Assembly: GCA_020632995.1 (NCBI GenBank)
Contig: JACKEN010000007.1
Span: 124,001-188,000 of the forward strand
Direction: 5' to 3'
Origin: Deltaproteobacteria bacterium
Lineage (GTDB): Bacteria > Myxococcota > Kuafuiibacteriia > Kuafuiibacteriales > Kuafuiibacteriaceae
Length of the DNA: 64,000 bases
Shown here: positions 46,885-56,209 of the stretch, in pieces
How positions within the stretch are numbered: the first letter of the stretch is position 1
Layout: the number at the start of each line of letters is the position of its first letter
Position numbers and translations under genes: made by a program
Notes under the pieces: model-generated
What the model was told of the DNA's origin: nothing
What the model saw: the letters and a program-made list of their open reading frames with translations, nothing else
Databases searched by the model: none

Positions 46885-48269
46885 TGACCATCTACACCCC
46901 CAACCTGCCCCCCGACGCGCAGCCCCGTGGCCCCGGCCAGCACCGCCGGCTCGGCCGGGTGCTCGATCGCATCCTGGACGCCTACGGTCAGGTGCAGGCC
47001 AACACCCCGGCCGACAAGGCGCTGAAGAACGTCTTCGCGCGCTCGCGTGACCTCGGGAGCAAGGAGCGGGCCCAGGTGGGCGACGCGCTCTTCGGCATCC
47101 TGCGCGGGCAGCGGCGCCTGCTCGACGCCCTGCAGCGGGCGGCCAAGGCGGAGCGGCGGGACTTCGACCTGTTGGACACCCCGGTGAAGCACCGCATGCT
47201 CGTGCTCGCCTGGATGGCCTCCGAGGGCGCGACGCTGGAGGACCTGGAGGCGGTGGACCGCTACGCGCTGAAGCGCCTCCCCAAGGTCTTCGAGCGCATC
47301 GTGCAGGGGAAGTTGCCCCCGCTCAAGAAGCGGGCGCCGATCGAGCACCTCGCGGTGGACCTCTCGTTGCCGTCCTGGCTGGCCCAGCGGCTGGTCGATG
47401 CGTTCGGCGAGGAGCAGACCCGGGAGCTGGCCGCGGCGATGGAGCACCGGGCGCCGGTGACCTTGCGGGTGGACCCGCGCAAGATGAGCCGGGACGAGGC
47501 CCTCGCGAAGATCCAGGCCGAGCACGAGCCCGAGGCGAAGGCCACCTTGCTCTCGCCCTGGGGCATCACCCTCCCCCGCTCGAAGGACCTCAGCTCTTGG
47601 GCCCTGTTCAAGGACGGGGTGGTGGACCTGCAGGACGAGGGCTCGCAGCTCATCGCCCTCGCCACCGGGCTCGCCCCCGGTGAGGCGGTGCTGGACGCCT
47701 GCGCGGGCGCGGGTGGCAAGAGCCTCGCGATGTGGAGCATGGGTGGAGGGCAAGCCAAGTTGACGGCCCTCGATCCCGACAAGAGGAAGCTGGCCGAGCT
47801 GAAGCGCCGGGCCGATCGGGTGGACGCCCGCATCAGCACCGAGGCCACCGAGCTCGAGACCCTGCCCGAGCACCTGAGGGCCCGCTTCGACGTGGTGCTG
47901 GTGGACGCCCCCTGCACCGGCACCGGCACCCTGCGCCGGGCGCCGGACCTGGTTTGGCGCCTCAGCGAGGCTGACCTGGAGCGAGATGTCGCGCGGCAGA
48001 AGCGCCTGTTGGCCAGCGCGCTCGCCGCGGTGAAGCCGGGGGGGCGCCTGATCTACGCGACCTGCTCGATCCTCCGGGAGGAGGACGAGGACCAGGCACG
48101 CTACCTCCTGGAGAACGAGCCGAAGGTGACGCCGCAGGCCTTGAGCGCGCTGTGGGGAGAGGCGCTTTCCGAGAAGCTGGCCGCCACCCACGAGGCCCGG
48201 ATCGGGCCCGGGCCCCAGGCCCGCGGCCCCGACGGCTTCTACGTCGCCGCGTTCCGCAAGTCGTCTTGA
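46884..48269 (+). CDS. RsmB/NOP family RNA cytosine C5-methyltransferase
   Basis: 461 residues. An N-terminal NusB-like helical domain (SKERAQVGDALFGILRGQRRLL) is followed by the SAM-dependent methyltransferase: VLDACAGAGGKS (SAM loop), VLVDAPCTGTGTLRRAPD with the release Cys, and LIYATCSILREEDEDQ with the nucleophilic Cys. Both catalytic Cys are present. The domain order matches RsmB, which methylates C967 of 16S rRNA in E. coli, but orthology is not proven. ATG 46884 overlaps the previous stop, extending the elbD-like operon into a housekeeping gene. Confidence 0.88.
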   Translation: MTIYTPNLPPDAQPRGPGQHRRLGRVLDRILDAYGQVQANTPADKALKNVFARSRDLGSKERAQVGDALFGILRGQRRLLDALQRAAKAERRDFDLLDTPVKHRMLVLAWMASEGATLEDLEAVDRYALKRLPKVFERIVQGKLPPLKKRAPIEHLAVDLSLPSWLAQRLVDAFGEEQTRELAAAMEHRAPVTLRVDPRKMSRDEALAKIQAEHEPEAKATLLSPWGITLPRSKDLSSWALFKDGVVDLQDEGSQLIALATGLAPGEAVLDACAGAGGKSLAMWSMGGGQAKLTALDPDKRKLAELKRRADRVDARISTEATELETLPEHLRARFDVVLVDAPCTGTGTLRRAPDLVWRLSEADLERDVARQKRLLASALAAVKPGGRLIYATCSILREEDEDQARYLLENEPKVTPQALSALWGEALSEKLAATHEARIGPGPQARGPDGFYVAAFRKSS

Positions 48270-48272
48270 CCG

Positions 48273-48710
48273 CTAGCGCGGCTGGGCGAAGTTCACCATC
48301 CAGCGGATACCGAACTTGTCGGTGAAGCTGCCGTAGTAGGCGCCCCAGAACATGTCCGCCATCGGCATCTGGACCTCACCCCCGGCCGAGAGCGCGGCGA
48401 AGAGGCGGTCCGCCTCTTCGCGGCTGTCGGGCTCGAGGTTGATGTTCACGTTGGTGCCCACCGTCATGGTGTGCCCCATCGACTCCAGGATGTCGGTGCC
48501 CATGAGCATGTGGCCGCCCAGGATCGGCAACGCGACGTGCATCACGAGCTTCTGCTCGGCCTCGCTCAGCTGAGGCATGCCCGGCGCGGGCGGGATGTCG
48601 CCCATCCGGTTGATCGGGCCAGCGAAGTCGGTCCCGAAGACGGCCTTGTAGAAGTTGAAGGCGGCCTCGGTGTCGCCGTTGAAGTTGAGGTAGGTGCTGA
48701 CCTTCGCCAC
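48273..48710 (-). CDS. PhnB/glyoxalase-like VOC family protein
   Basis: 145 residues from GTG 48710, supported by AAGGAG 7-8 bases upstream. KVSTYLNFNGDTEAAFNFYKAVFGTDF is the usual start of PhnB-like (3-demethylubiquinone-9 methyltransferase-like) VOC proteins, and the end DMFWGAYYGSFTDKFGIRWMVNF is the matching C-terminal strand set. Fold is certain; enzymatic role is not, since metal ligands vary in this subgroup. It converges on the RsmB-type gene with a 3-base gap. Confidence 0.85.
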   Translation of the reverse strand: MAKVSTYLNFNGDTEAAFNFYKAVFGTDFAGPINRMGDIPPAPGMPQLSEAEQKLVMHVALPILGGHMLMGTDILESMGHTMTVGTNVNINLEPDSREEADRLFAALSAGGEVQMPMADMFWGAYYGSFTDKFGIRWMVNFAQPR

Positions 48711-48818
48711 GGGCGGTCTCCTTGGGTGGGCCGCGGGGGTGCGGCGGCGGGAGTGTGACCCAAGGTAGACCTGGGCGCACCCCTCGATTCCCCTCGCGTC
48801 ACGCGCTACCGTCATCCC

Positions 48819-50621
48819 ATGCCCCACGCACCAGGCCCTCTCCTCTGCCTGGCCGCGGCGCTGACGCTGCTGGCCTTCACCGCCTGCGCGGACCCGGTCG
48901 ACCCGGTGGACGCGAGCGTCGACGGGGGCGTCGAGACCGACACCGGCATCTTCCCCGACACCGGCCCCCGCGACACCGGGGTCGAGCCGGACACCGGGGT
49001 CGAGGATGACTCGGGGGTCGCGGACGACGCGGGGGACCCCGACGCCGGCTTCCCGGACTCGGGTGCGGATGCAGGCTCGGTTGACGCGGGCGACGGCGGC
49101 GTCGGCCCGTGCAACCCCAACCCCACCGGCCGGGAGTACATCAGCTTCGGAACTGCCCAGAACCCCCAGACCGTCACCTTCGGGGCCGGGTACGCGAACA
49201 GCCGGACCGTCGACCTCGACGGGGCCTACCTGGCCGCCTTCGATGAGCTCGGCTGCTTCCTCTGGCTGGCCAACATGCCGGCGTCTCAGCCCAGCTTCGG
49301 CGGCGCGAACCTCACCGTCACCCCGCAGGGCGACATCTACTTCCCGATCGTCCTGAACGGCGAGATCAGCTTCTACGACGCGAGTGACGCGCTCCGGCAC
49401 CAGATCGTGCTCAACCCCCAGCCGCCGGCCGAGCCCTTCACGCGCGGCGCGGCGATCGTGAGCTACGACCGCCTCGGGAACTTCCGGTGGGTCAAGCGCA
49501 TCGGCAACGCCGCCACCGAGCCGGCGGCGAAGGGCTACTCGGTGGCGAGCCTCGAGCTCACCGGCGGCCTCATCCGCATGGCCGGCTCGGTGAACGGCGC
49601 CACCAACGGTCCTACCGACGACTACGAGGTGGTGTTCGGGGCGGGCGAAGCCAACGAGACGCGGGTCACCATCGGCATGCGCTACCAGTTCGCCTACGTG
49701 GCCGCCTTCGACCCCGCCACCGGCGCCCTCGCCCAGGACTCGGTGCGCATCGACGCGCCGGTGGTCGGCGCCACGAACTACCAGCTCCGGCACAACGGGC
49801 GGGGCGCAGGGCAGTCCGCCACCGACGGCTCCTACGCCCTCGGCCAGCTGATGGTGGGCGCGGCCGGGAGCTACCTCCTCAACCGCGGCCAGGCCGATGA
49901 GCTCGGCTTCGCCGTCACCTCGAACTTCGTGGCGAGCTTCGCGAAGCGCGACGCCACCGGCGCGCTCGCGTGGCACCGCCTCGCGGGGGCGACGGCCGGC
50001 AGCATGTCGGTGTTCTCGTCCGCCGCCCTCGCCGACGGCGCGGTGCTCTTCAGCGGCAACGGTCCCGAGCAAGCGGACTTTCAATCCGCGGCGGGGGTCG
50101 TCAACCTCGCGACCGGCGCCAACGGCTATCTGGTGCGCTACGACGCCCTCGGCAGCATCGCGTGGCTGAGATCGATCAGCAGCCGCGGCTTCTCCAACCT
50201 CTTCGTGGACGAGGCCCGCGGAGCGCTGTTCGCGTTCGGCAGCGACACTGGCGACATCACCTTCGGGCTCGGCGACGCCGATGCCTACACCGCCACCGTG
50301 GGCGGCGCCTACCTCGCCCGCCTCGACCTGGCCACCGGCGCGGTCCTGTGGGTGACGTCCGTCGACTCCTCCACCGCCTCCTTCCGCGACCTGGACATCC
50401 TGGGCAACGAGCTGGTCGCCAGCGTGCGCTTCGACAACAGCGCCACCTTCTCCCCCGGCACGCCGCAGGAGACCGCCATCAGCGCCAACTTCAACACGTG
50501 GTCGGGCATGGCCCGGTACGACGCCGAGACCGGCCAGCTCCTCGGCGTGGTCGAGCTGATCCGCCATCCGGGCACACAGCTCAACGACGGCCTCAACATG
50601 GGCGGGGTCTACGAACCCTGA
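48819..50621 (+). CDS. Lipoprotein with Asp/Gly linker and beta-propeller-like repeats
   Basis: 600 residues. The signal peptide ends LLAFTAC (lipobox). Residues about 25-95 are an Asp/Gly/Thr/Val linker (repeated DTGV, DAGFPDSG), a spacer style common on myxobacterial surface proteins and possibly calcium-binding. The rest has recurring units such as GAYLAAFDELGCFLWLANM, SYDRLGNFRWVKRIG, YLVRYDALGSIAWLRSI and YLARLDLATGAVLWVTS, about 60-100 residues apart, consistent with a PQQ/SBBP-type beta-propeller. Partner or ligand unknown. It is followed 18 bases later by a small ABM-like gene. Confidence 0.7.
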   Translation: MPHAPGPLLCLAAALTLLAFTACADPVDPVDASVDGGVETDTGIFPDTGPRDTGVEPDTGVEDDSGVADDAGDPDAGFPDSGADAGSVDAGDGGVGPCNPNPTGREYISFGTAQNPQTVTFGAGYANSRTVDLDGAYLAAFDELGCFLWLANMPASQPSFGGANLTVTPQGDIYFPIVLNGEISFYDASDALRHQIVLNPQPPAEPFTRGAAIVSYDRLGNFRWVKRIGNAATEPAAKGYSVASLELTGGLIRMAGSVNGATNGPTDDYEVVFGAGEANETRVTIGMRYQFAYVAAFDPATGALAQDSVRIDAPVVGATNYQLRHNGRGAGQSATDGSYALGQLMVGAAGSYLLNRGQADELGFAVTSNFVASFAKRDATGALAWHRLAGATAGSMSVFSSAALADGAVLFSGNGPEQADFQSAAGVVNLATGANGYLVRYDALGSIAWLRSISSRGFSNLFVDEARGALFAFGSDTGDITFGLGDADAYTATVGGAYLARLDLATGAVLWVTSVDSSTASFRDLDILGNELVASVRFDNSATFSPGTPQETAISANFNTWSGMARYDAETGQLLGVVELIRHPGTQLNDGLNMGGVYEP

Positions 50622-50639
50622 TCTTGCAGGAGAGCTTTC

Positions 50640-50954
50640 ATGGGACGCTTCGTCATCGTCGCTTATCAACCCAAGCCCGGTCAGGACCAGGCGCTCCGCG
50701 CCGCGGTCACGAAGCACTGCGAGGTGCTGCGAGCGGAGGATCTGATCACCGCCCGGGAGCCCTACGTCATGGTGGGCTCCGACGGCACGGTGGTGGAGGT
50801 CTTCGAGTGGCGCTCCCCGGAGGCGATCGAGGCCGCCCACGGCAGCCCGGCGGTGCAGGCCCTGTGGGCCGAGTTCGAGGCCTGCTCTACCTACACCCCG
50901 CTCATCGAGGTCCCCGAGGCCCAGCAGATGTTCGCGGAGTTCGACCCGCTCTGA
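50640..50954 (+). CDS. Small dimeric alpha/beta-barrel (ABM-like) protein
   Basis: 104 residues. MGRFVIVAYQPKPGQDQALRAAVTKHCEVLRAE and EVFEWRSPEAIEAAHGSPAVQALWAEF follow the beta-alpha-beta-beta-alpha-beta pattern of antibiotic-biosynthesis-monooxygenase-like ferredoxin folds. No signal peptide. A ribosome-site-like AGGAGAG lies just upstream of the ATG. Function is unknown; many members are small stress-linked or haem-related enzymes. Confidence 0.65.
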   Translation: MGRFVIVAYQPKPGQDQALRAAVTKHCEVLRAEDLITAREPYVMVGSDGTVVEVFEWRSPEAIEAAHGSPAVQALWAEFEACSTYTPLIEVPEAQQMFAEFDPL

Positions 50955-50958
50955 GCCG

Positions 50959-51783
50959 CTACTCCCAGACGAAGGCGGGCACCGCCCGCAGCGTCAGTGC
51001 GGCCGACATCTGGGCGCACGAGCCGTCCGCGGCGCGGGCGAGGTCCCCCGCGTCGCGCACCGCGCCGCCGAAGAGCTCCTCGAACTCGGGCCCGAAGTTC
51101 GACGCGGTCCGCAGCACCTGCACCAGCTCCGCCACCGGGATGCCCCCGCCCACCGTTCCGGCCTCGACCGTGCCGTCCTCGCTGAACGCGAAGCGCAGGT
51201 GCGCCTCGGGCAGGCTCACCAGGTAGAGCTGGCTGAAGATCACGAGCGGAATGCTGAGCGGGAAGGGCCCCGCCTCGAGGACACCGTCGGCCCAGGTGGC
51301 AGGGCCCTCGCCGAGGAGCGGGTCCTCCTCGTTCAGGCCCAGGGTCTGGCCGGGGAGGATGAAGCCGTCGGTGCCCAACAGCGGCACGTCCGCCCCACGG
51401 CGCACCCGCAACTTGGCTTGCCCACCCTCGCCCTCGATGATCTCGAAGAACATCAACAGGCGCCCCTCGTTCACCGCGTCCTGCACGAGGGCCTGTAGGG
51501 CCCCCTCTCCCGCGAGGTCGATGAGCGGGAGGAGGCGGGCGAGCTCGTTGTCCACGCCCTCGGTGCCGTCGGGGGACGCGAAGTCCTCCTTGAAGCAGGT
51601 CCGGCCGTCGTTGCTGCCGCTCACGAAGCCGTCCAGGTTGAAGCCGGCCGAGACCCCGCGGGGGGACTCCCGCGCGAACTCCAGGGTCTGGGCCACCACG
51701 GTGACGGAGGCCTCCTCCACCGCAGGCTCGCCTGCACCACACGCCACAGCGCCCAGGGCGCACAAGATCGTCAGCCGCTTCAT
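50959..51783 (-). CDS. Lipoprotein downstream of the DUF1552 gene
   Basis: 274 residues. MKRLTILCALGAVACGAGE gives lipobox AVAC. The mature protein is beta-rich and Glu/Gly-rich (GFNLDGFVSGSNDGRTCFKEDFASPDGTEGVDNELARLLPLI). The stretch after GFVSG, with a Cys-Asp/Gly pattern, recurs in myxobacterial lipoproteins without assigned function. It is the third gene of a tightly overlapping operon (DUF1592, DUF1552, this gene) and is joined to DUF1552 by ATGA. An exact GCAA-N6-TTGC site sits at 51408-51421. Confidence 0.7.
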   Translation of the reverse strand: MKRLTILCALGAVACGAGEPAVEEASVTVVAQTLEFARESPRGVSAGFNLDGFVSGSNDGRTCFKEDFASPDGTEGVDNELARLLPLIDLAGEGALQALVQDAVNEGRLLMFFEIIEGEGGQAKLRVRRGADVPLLGTDGFILPGQTLGLNEEDPLLGEGPATWADGVLEAGPFPLSIPLVIFSQLYLVSLPEAHLRFAFSEDGTVEAGTVGGGIPVAELVQVLRTASNFGPEFEELFGGAVRDAGDLARAADGSCAQMSAALTLRAVPAFVWE

Positions 51784-53105
51784 GCCTCGATCGCCCCCAG
51801 CCCCTCGGTCACCATGCCGTCGTCCTCACCGAAGGAGGCCGCGCGCAGGCCCATGGCCCGCACGAGCGACAACAGGACCTTGCTCGTGTTCTCGCCCGAG
51901 GGAGAGCGATAATGCAGGCCCTTCTTCAGCGCCCCACACGCGGTGCCCGCGATGACGATCGGGTAATCGGCCAGGCTGTGGTTCCGCGCGAAGCCGGTGT
52001 CGGAGGTGGCGAGGATCGCGCAGTTGTCGAGGAGCGTGCTGTCGCCCTCCTCCACCGCCCGGAGCCGCTCGATGAACACGCCGAGCTGCTCGATGATCTG
52101 CTTCACGATGCCGTTCACCTGGGGCTGCTCCCCCGGCTCGTCGTGGGTGAGCCGGTGGTGCCCGGCCGGCATGCCCGGGAACAGGATGTTGTTCACCGGG
52201 TAGGTGTAGAAGTAGCTGAAGACCCGGGTCTGATCGCAGGCGAGCGCCATCGCCATCAGGTCCGCCATCACCAGGTTGATCTCGGGCAGCGGCGGGCGGC
52301 CGTCGACGTCCGGGTAGTCCTCGGCCGGCATCGCCGGGGCCACGCACGCCGCGAGGTTGGGCGGGTCCTCCTCGAGCCGCGCGATGCGCCGCTCGAGGTC
52401 GCGCACCCCCTCGAGGTGCTGCTCGAGCCGCGCCTTGTCGCGCGCGCCGAGCTTGCCCTCGAGCCGCGCCGCGTCGCCGAGCACCGCGTCGAGCACGCTC
52501 CGGCGCAGGCGCAGGGTGGGGTCGATCACCGGCTCGTCGCCGGGCGCCCGGAAGCCCTCGCCGAACACGCGCTCGAACAGGCGCCGGGGCGAGGACTCGG
52601 GCGGGTTCTTGCTGTCGGGTCCGTTGAAGGACAGGCCGGTGTCCGGCCGCACCCCGAGCTCGAGGGACTTGAAGCGGGTCTCGCGCCCCAGCTCCGCCGC
52701 GATGATCTGATCCACGCTCGGCGCGCGGAAGGTGTAGTCGTCGCCGCTCTTCACGATGAGCGGCGCGCCCGAGAGCATCCCCGCCGGGCCCGAGCCGTGG
52801 GGGATGGCGTTGCCGGTCTTCACGTCCATGCCCGAGACCACGGTGATGTCGTCCTTCACCCCGGCCAGGCCCGCGAGCTGATCCGACAGCTGCCACTCGT
52901 CGCCGACGCCCTCGCCGGTCGGCACCCAGCGCGCGGGCAGGATCCCGTTGCCCCAGAACCACACCCCGAAGCGCCGCGGCAGCCCGCCGCCGTCCGCGTA
53001 CGCGGTGCCGTTCGTGTTCAAGAAGATCTCGAGCGTAGGGAGCCCCACGCTCACCGCCGCGCCGCCCAGCATGCCGCGCAGCACCGTCCGCCGATGGAGC
53101 CTCAT
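51780..53105 (-). CDS. DUF1552 protein with Tat-type signal
   Basis: 441 residues. MRLHRRTVLRGMLGGAAVSVGLPTLE has a twin-arginine signal, so the protein is exported folded. FGVWFWGNGILPARWVP, SGMDVKTGNAIPHGSGPAGMLSG and LDNCAILATSDTGFARNHSLADYPIVIAG are DUF1552 landmarks. The fold is related to sulphatase/DUF1501-type enzymes, but the reaction is unknown. DUF1552 genes nearly always sit beside DUF1592 cytochrome-like genes in Myxococcota and Planctomycetes, as here (ATGA overlap). Confidence 0.88.
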   Translation of the reverse strand: MRLHRRTVLRGMLGGAAVSVGLPTLEIFLNTNGTAYADGGGLPRRFGVWFWGNGILPARWVPTGEGVGDEWQLSDQLAGLAGVKDDITVVSGMDVKTGNAIPHGSGPAGMLSGAPLIVKSGDDYTFRAPSVDQIIAAELGRETRFKSLELGVRPDTGLSFNGPDSKNPPESSPRRLFERVFGEGFRAPGDEPVIDPTLRLRRSVLDAVLGDAARLEGKLGARDKARLEQHLEGVRDLERRIARLEEDPPNLAACVAPAMPAEDYPDVDGRPPLPEINLVMADLMAMALACDQTRVFSYFYTYPVNNILFPGMPAGHHRLTHDEPGEQPQVNGIVKQIIEQLGVFIERLRAVEEGDSTLLDNCAILATSDTGFARNHSLADYPIVIAGTACGALKKGLHYRSPSGENTSKVLLSLVRAMGLRAASFGEDDGMVTEGLGAIEA

Positions 53106-54694
53106 GGCGTCACCTCCGACACCCGGCGCATGGCGGGGCTGGTGGCCAGGTCCCGCAAGAGCGCCTTCACGCGATACCCCTGGGCCTCGAAGCGGCCCGC
53201 GAGCCCGTTGATGAGCTGCTGCTCCGTCCCGGACTCCTCGACCCCGGTGGCGTAGCGGTAGAGGTTGCGCACCAGGCAGCGCGGCAGGGCGGGGTGATCT
53301 CGCACCACCCCCGCGAGCTCCCACGGGGTCACGAACGGCACCCCGTCGAGCTCACCCGCCGCGTCGATGAGCGCGCCGTTGTCCTTGTTGCGGTGACGCC
53401 CCACCGCGTCGAAGTTCTCGAGCCCGAGCCCGATCGGATCCATCAATGCATGACAGCCTGCACACTCCGGCAGCTCCAGGTGCACGCGGTTGCGCTCGCG
53501 CAAGGTCGGCGCCTCGGCGCTCGGCTCGGGCAGCGCGGTGTTCACGTTGACCGGGGGCGGCGGGATGACCCCGCACAGCAGGACCTTGCGCACGAAGCGG
53601 CCCCGCAGCACGGCGGAGGAGCCCTCGGGGTGGCTGTGCAGGGCCAACGTGCTCACCTGGCCCAAGAGGCCCCGGCGCTCGCCCTCGGGCAGGGTCACCG
53701 CCCCAAAGCCCTCCCGCACCGGCGCCCGCACCTGGTAGACCGCGGCGAGGCGGCGGTCGACGAAGGTGTCGGTGGTGGTCATCAGGTCGCGGAAGTCGCC
53801 GTCGTCCTCGAAGACGAGGCGCTCGATCACTCGCAGCGTCTCCTCCCGCGCCGCCGGGCCGAGCTCGGTGTCGTAGTGCACGAAGAGCGTCGGGTCCTTC
53901 ACCATGTCGTCGAGGCGATAGAGCTCGTAGAGCTCGGTGAAGAAGCTCCGCACCCCGACCCGGGCCCGGGGCGAGGCCAGGAGGCGCTCGACCTGTGCAA
54001 GCAGGCCTGCCTCGGTGCTCAGCTCACCGCGCCCCGCCGCGGCGAGGAGGGCGTCGTCCGGGGTGGTGTTCCACAGCAGGAACGAGATCCGCGAGGCGAG
54101 CGCGTAGTCCCCGAAGGCGCCCGCCTCGCCCAGCTCCCACCGGTAGAGGAAGTTGGGCGACTGGAGCATCGCCGCCACCGCGTACTCGAGGCCCTGATGG
54201 AAGTCGCCCAGGGTCTGGGCAGCGTCCGCCGCCACCCGTGTGAGCGCGGTCAGCTCCGCCGCCTCCAGCGGACGCCGCCAGAGCTTCAGGCCGAGCGCCG
54301 TCAACGCAGCTTGCGCGCAGCCGTCGTCCACCGTGCCCGCCGGTGAGCAAGGCACGAGGGCGTCGCGCCGCGCCGGGTCCGCGAGCACCTGCTCGGCCAG
54401 ATCGAAGGCGGCGGCCTCGTACTGCTCCACGCCCCAGGACGAGACCGAGGTCCGCGCAACCCCCAGCGCGACCAGGCCGGCGTAGGGCACGTCGGGCTCC
54501 AGCGCGGACGGGAGCACGAGGTCTTCACCCAAGACGTCACGCACCGCGGCGGCATACTGCTCGGCGGTGAGGCGACGGAGGGGGGCGTCACTGGCGGCCA
54601 CATCGGGCAGCGGGTCGAGCACCGGCGGCGCCTCGGCCTCGGTGCAACCCACCAGCGCCAGACCGACCGCCAGGCCAGCTCTGAAAGCGCGCAT
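53102..54694 (-). CDS. DUF1592/DUF1588/DUF1595 exported cytochrome-like lipoprotein
   Basis: 530 residues from ATG 54694. MRAFRAGLAVGLALVGCTEAE gives lipobox LVGC. PLRRLTAEQYAAAVRDVLG is the DUF1587-type start, LWRRPLEAAELTALT the DUF1595 part, RISFLLWNTTPDDALLAAAGRGEL the DUF1592 part, RRGLLGQVSTLALHSHPEGSSAVLRGRFVRKVLLCG the DUF1588 part, and the C-terminal ECAGCHALMDPIGLGLENFD holds a CxxCH haem c site. It heads the operon with DUF1552, suggesting an envelope redox complex of unknown substrate. Confidence 0.88.
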   Translation of the reverse strand: MRAFRAGLAVGLALVGCTEAEAPPVLDPLPDVAASDAPLRRLTAEQYAAAVRDVLGEDLVLPSALEPDVPYAGLVALGVARTSVSSWGVEQYEAAAFDLAEQVLADPARRDALVPCSPAGTVDDGCAQAALTALGLKLWRRPLEAAELTALTRVAADAAQTLGDFHQGLEYAVAAMLQSPNFLYRWELGEAGAFGDYALASRISFLLWNTTPDDALLAAAGRGELSTEAGLLAQVERLLASPRARVGVRSFFTELYELYRLDDMVKDPTLFVHYDTELGPAAREETLRVIERLVFEDDGDFRDLMTTTDTFVDRRLAAVYQVRAPVREGFGAVTLPEGERRGLLGQVSTLALHSHPEGSSAVLRGRFVRKVLLCGVIPPPPVNVNTALPEPSAEAPTLRERNRVHLELPECAGCHALMDPIGLGLENFDAVGRHRNKDNGALIDAAGELDGVPFVTPWELAGVVRDHPALPRCLVRNLYRYATGVEESGTEQQLINGLAGRFEAQGYRVKALLRDLATSPAMRRVSEVTP

Positions 54695-54759
54695 GTAGGG
54701 TCGTCCTAGCATCGGTTGGCCCCCAAGAGCACTCATCCCAAGGCCCCATCGTGGCTCAT

Positions 54760-54782
54760 ACCTATGCATACGTTTAGTATAC
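54760..54782. promoter_or_regulatory. A/T-rich divergent promoter region
   Basis: In the 138-base gap between the DUF1592 gene and the metalloprotease gene, this short island is the most A/T-rich DNA nearby. It holds the palindrome TATGCATA and a split repeat ATAC-N5-GTAT (54768-54780). TAGTAT could serve as a -10 for the rightward gene, in which case transcription begins near 54788 and ATG 54833 is the start. Motif-based only. Confidence 0.35.
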
Positions 54783-54832
54783 GGGCCGTGAGCGCGGACA
54801 ACCCGAAGTCCGAGGTGACCCCGGGCGCTCGG

Positions 54833-56209
54833 ATGGCCGATGATCCCGCCGTGCCCGCCCTCGGCGTCATCCTGGCGTTGGGCCTCGCCTCGGCCGCGCC
54901 CCCCGCGAAGGCCGCGCCCCGCTACCCCCTGCGGCCGCTCGAGCTGGTGGTGGCGCTGGTGGAGGACCCCGACTTCCCGCCCCTCGACGAGCAGGTGGTG
55001 CAGGTCGCCTTGCGCTCGGCGGAGGCGGAGTTCGCCCGGCGCTTCGACGTCCCCGCCCCCCGCTTCGTGGTGCGGTACCGCTTCGAGGCCAAGCGCTTCA
55101 TCGACATCTACGCCCACCCGCGCGACCCCGCGTGCAAGGAGGCCTTCGCCGCCCGCTACAAGGGCACGGGCACCAAGGAGCTGGCCGCCCACCGAGAGGA
55201 GGCCATGAAGTTCCTGAAGAAGTGGCCGCTCGAGAGCCTCAAGGGCTTCGTGAACCCCGAGGACCGCGCCCAGATCCGGTCGTACGACGACATCTACGCC
55301 CTCTACGCCCGGCGCTACGTAGCGCAGATCGACACCATCAAGCGCCTCCGCACTCCCGCCGGCACCCCGCTGTTGGAGCCAGAGCGTTCGTATGAGCGCT
55401 CCTTCGTGGCCTGGCTCTGCGCGCTCAAGACGCAGTCGGACTTCGACGTGCTGGTGACCAACACCTTCATCGTGTCCGACCTGCTGACCGAGCCCCACCC
55501 CCACTCGGTGTTCGGCAAGGCCAAGATCGGCGGCATCGCGACCCAGAGCCCCCACCGCACCGCGCTGGCGGGGGAGGCGCTCCTCGCCACCACCTTCGGC
55601 ATCGACACCACCATCCCCGAGCTCAACGAGCTCAACGGCAAGGTCCCGAGCCTCGAGGAGCGCGCCCGCCTGCTCGGCGCCTACCTGCTCGCCCACGAGA
55701 TCGCCCACAGCGTGTTCGGCATCCCCGACGTCTTCGACCACCCCGCCGGGTGCCTCATGACCTCGCGCCCGGGCGCCACCTACCTGGACGGGCTGAAGGA
55801 GCTGGACGCCCACCCGACGCCCTGCCCCAAGTGCCGACCCTACGTCGAGGCGCGGGCCGCCTACGAGAAGGGCCTCACCGAGCTGGAGGCGGGGCACGCC
55901 GCGGCCGCGTCGCAGGCCTTCCTGCGCTCCGTGCAGCTCACCCCCGAGCACTTCCACGGCGGGCGCCGCCGCCGCCTCGCCGCGGTGACCATGGCCTCCT
56001 CGAAGGCCCAGGCCGCGATGGGGCAGGAGCAACGCGCCTTGCGCTACGCGCGCCTCGCGGTGAAGCTGGACCCCGCCTCCGACGCCGCCCAGACCCACCT
56101 CGCCGCGCTCGAGGCGCCCACGCTGGCGCCGGGTGCGCCGGTGATCGAGGCCTCGCGGACCACCTCCACCGCCACCACCGCCCGCCCGGGCAAGCCTAGC
56201 GGGGGGTGA
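54833..56209 (+). CDS. Exported HExxH metalloprotease-like protein with TPR tail
   Basis: 458 residues from ATG 54833 (MADDPAVPALGVILALGLASAAPPAKA, a signal peptide); GTG 54788 is an in-frame alternative. YLLAHEIAHSVFGIPDVFDHPAGCLM holds HExxH, with a further His downstream as a possible third zinc ligand, and CLMTSRPG resembles the Met-turn of metzincins. A PTPCPKCRPYVEA Cys pair follows, then two TPR-type repeats (LTELEAGHAAAASQAFLRSVQL, QEQRALRYARLAVKLDP). Substrate unknown. An exact GCAA-N6-TTGC site (56029-56042) is in the TPR part. Converges on the next gene with a 14-base overlap. Confidence 0.7.
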   Translation: MADDPAVPALGVILALGLASAAPPAKAAPRYPLRPLELVVALVEDPDFPPLDEQVVQVALRSAEAEFARRFDVPAPRFVVRYRFEAKRFIDIYAHPRDPACKEAFAARYKGTGTKELAAHREEAMKFLKKWPLESLKGFVNPEDRAQIRSYDDIYALYARRYVAQIDTIKRLRTPAGTPLLEPERSYERSFVAWLCALKTQSDFDVLVTNTFIVSDLLTEPHPHSVFGKAKIGGIATQSPHRTALAGEALLATTFGIDTTIPELNELNGKVPSLEERARLLGAYLLAHEIAHSVFGIPDVFDHPAGCLMTSRPGATYLDGLKELDAHPTPCPKCRPYVEARAAYEKGLTELEAGHAAAASQAFLRSVQLTPEHFHGGRRRRLAAVTMASSKAQAAMGQEQRALRYARLAVKLDPASDAAQTHLAALEAPTLAPGAPVIEASRTTSTATTARPGKPSGG

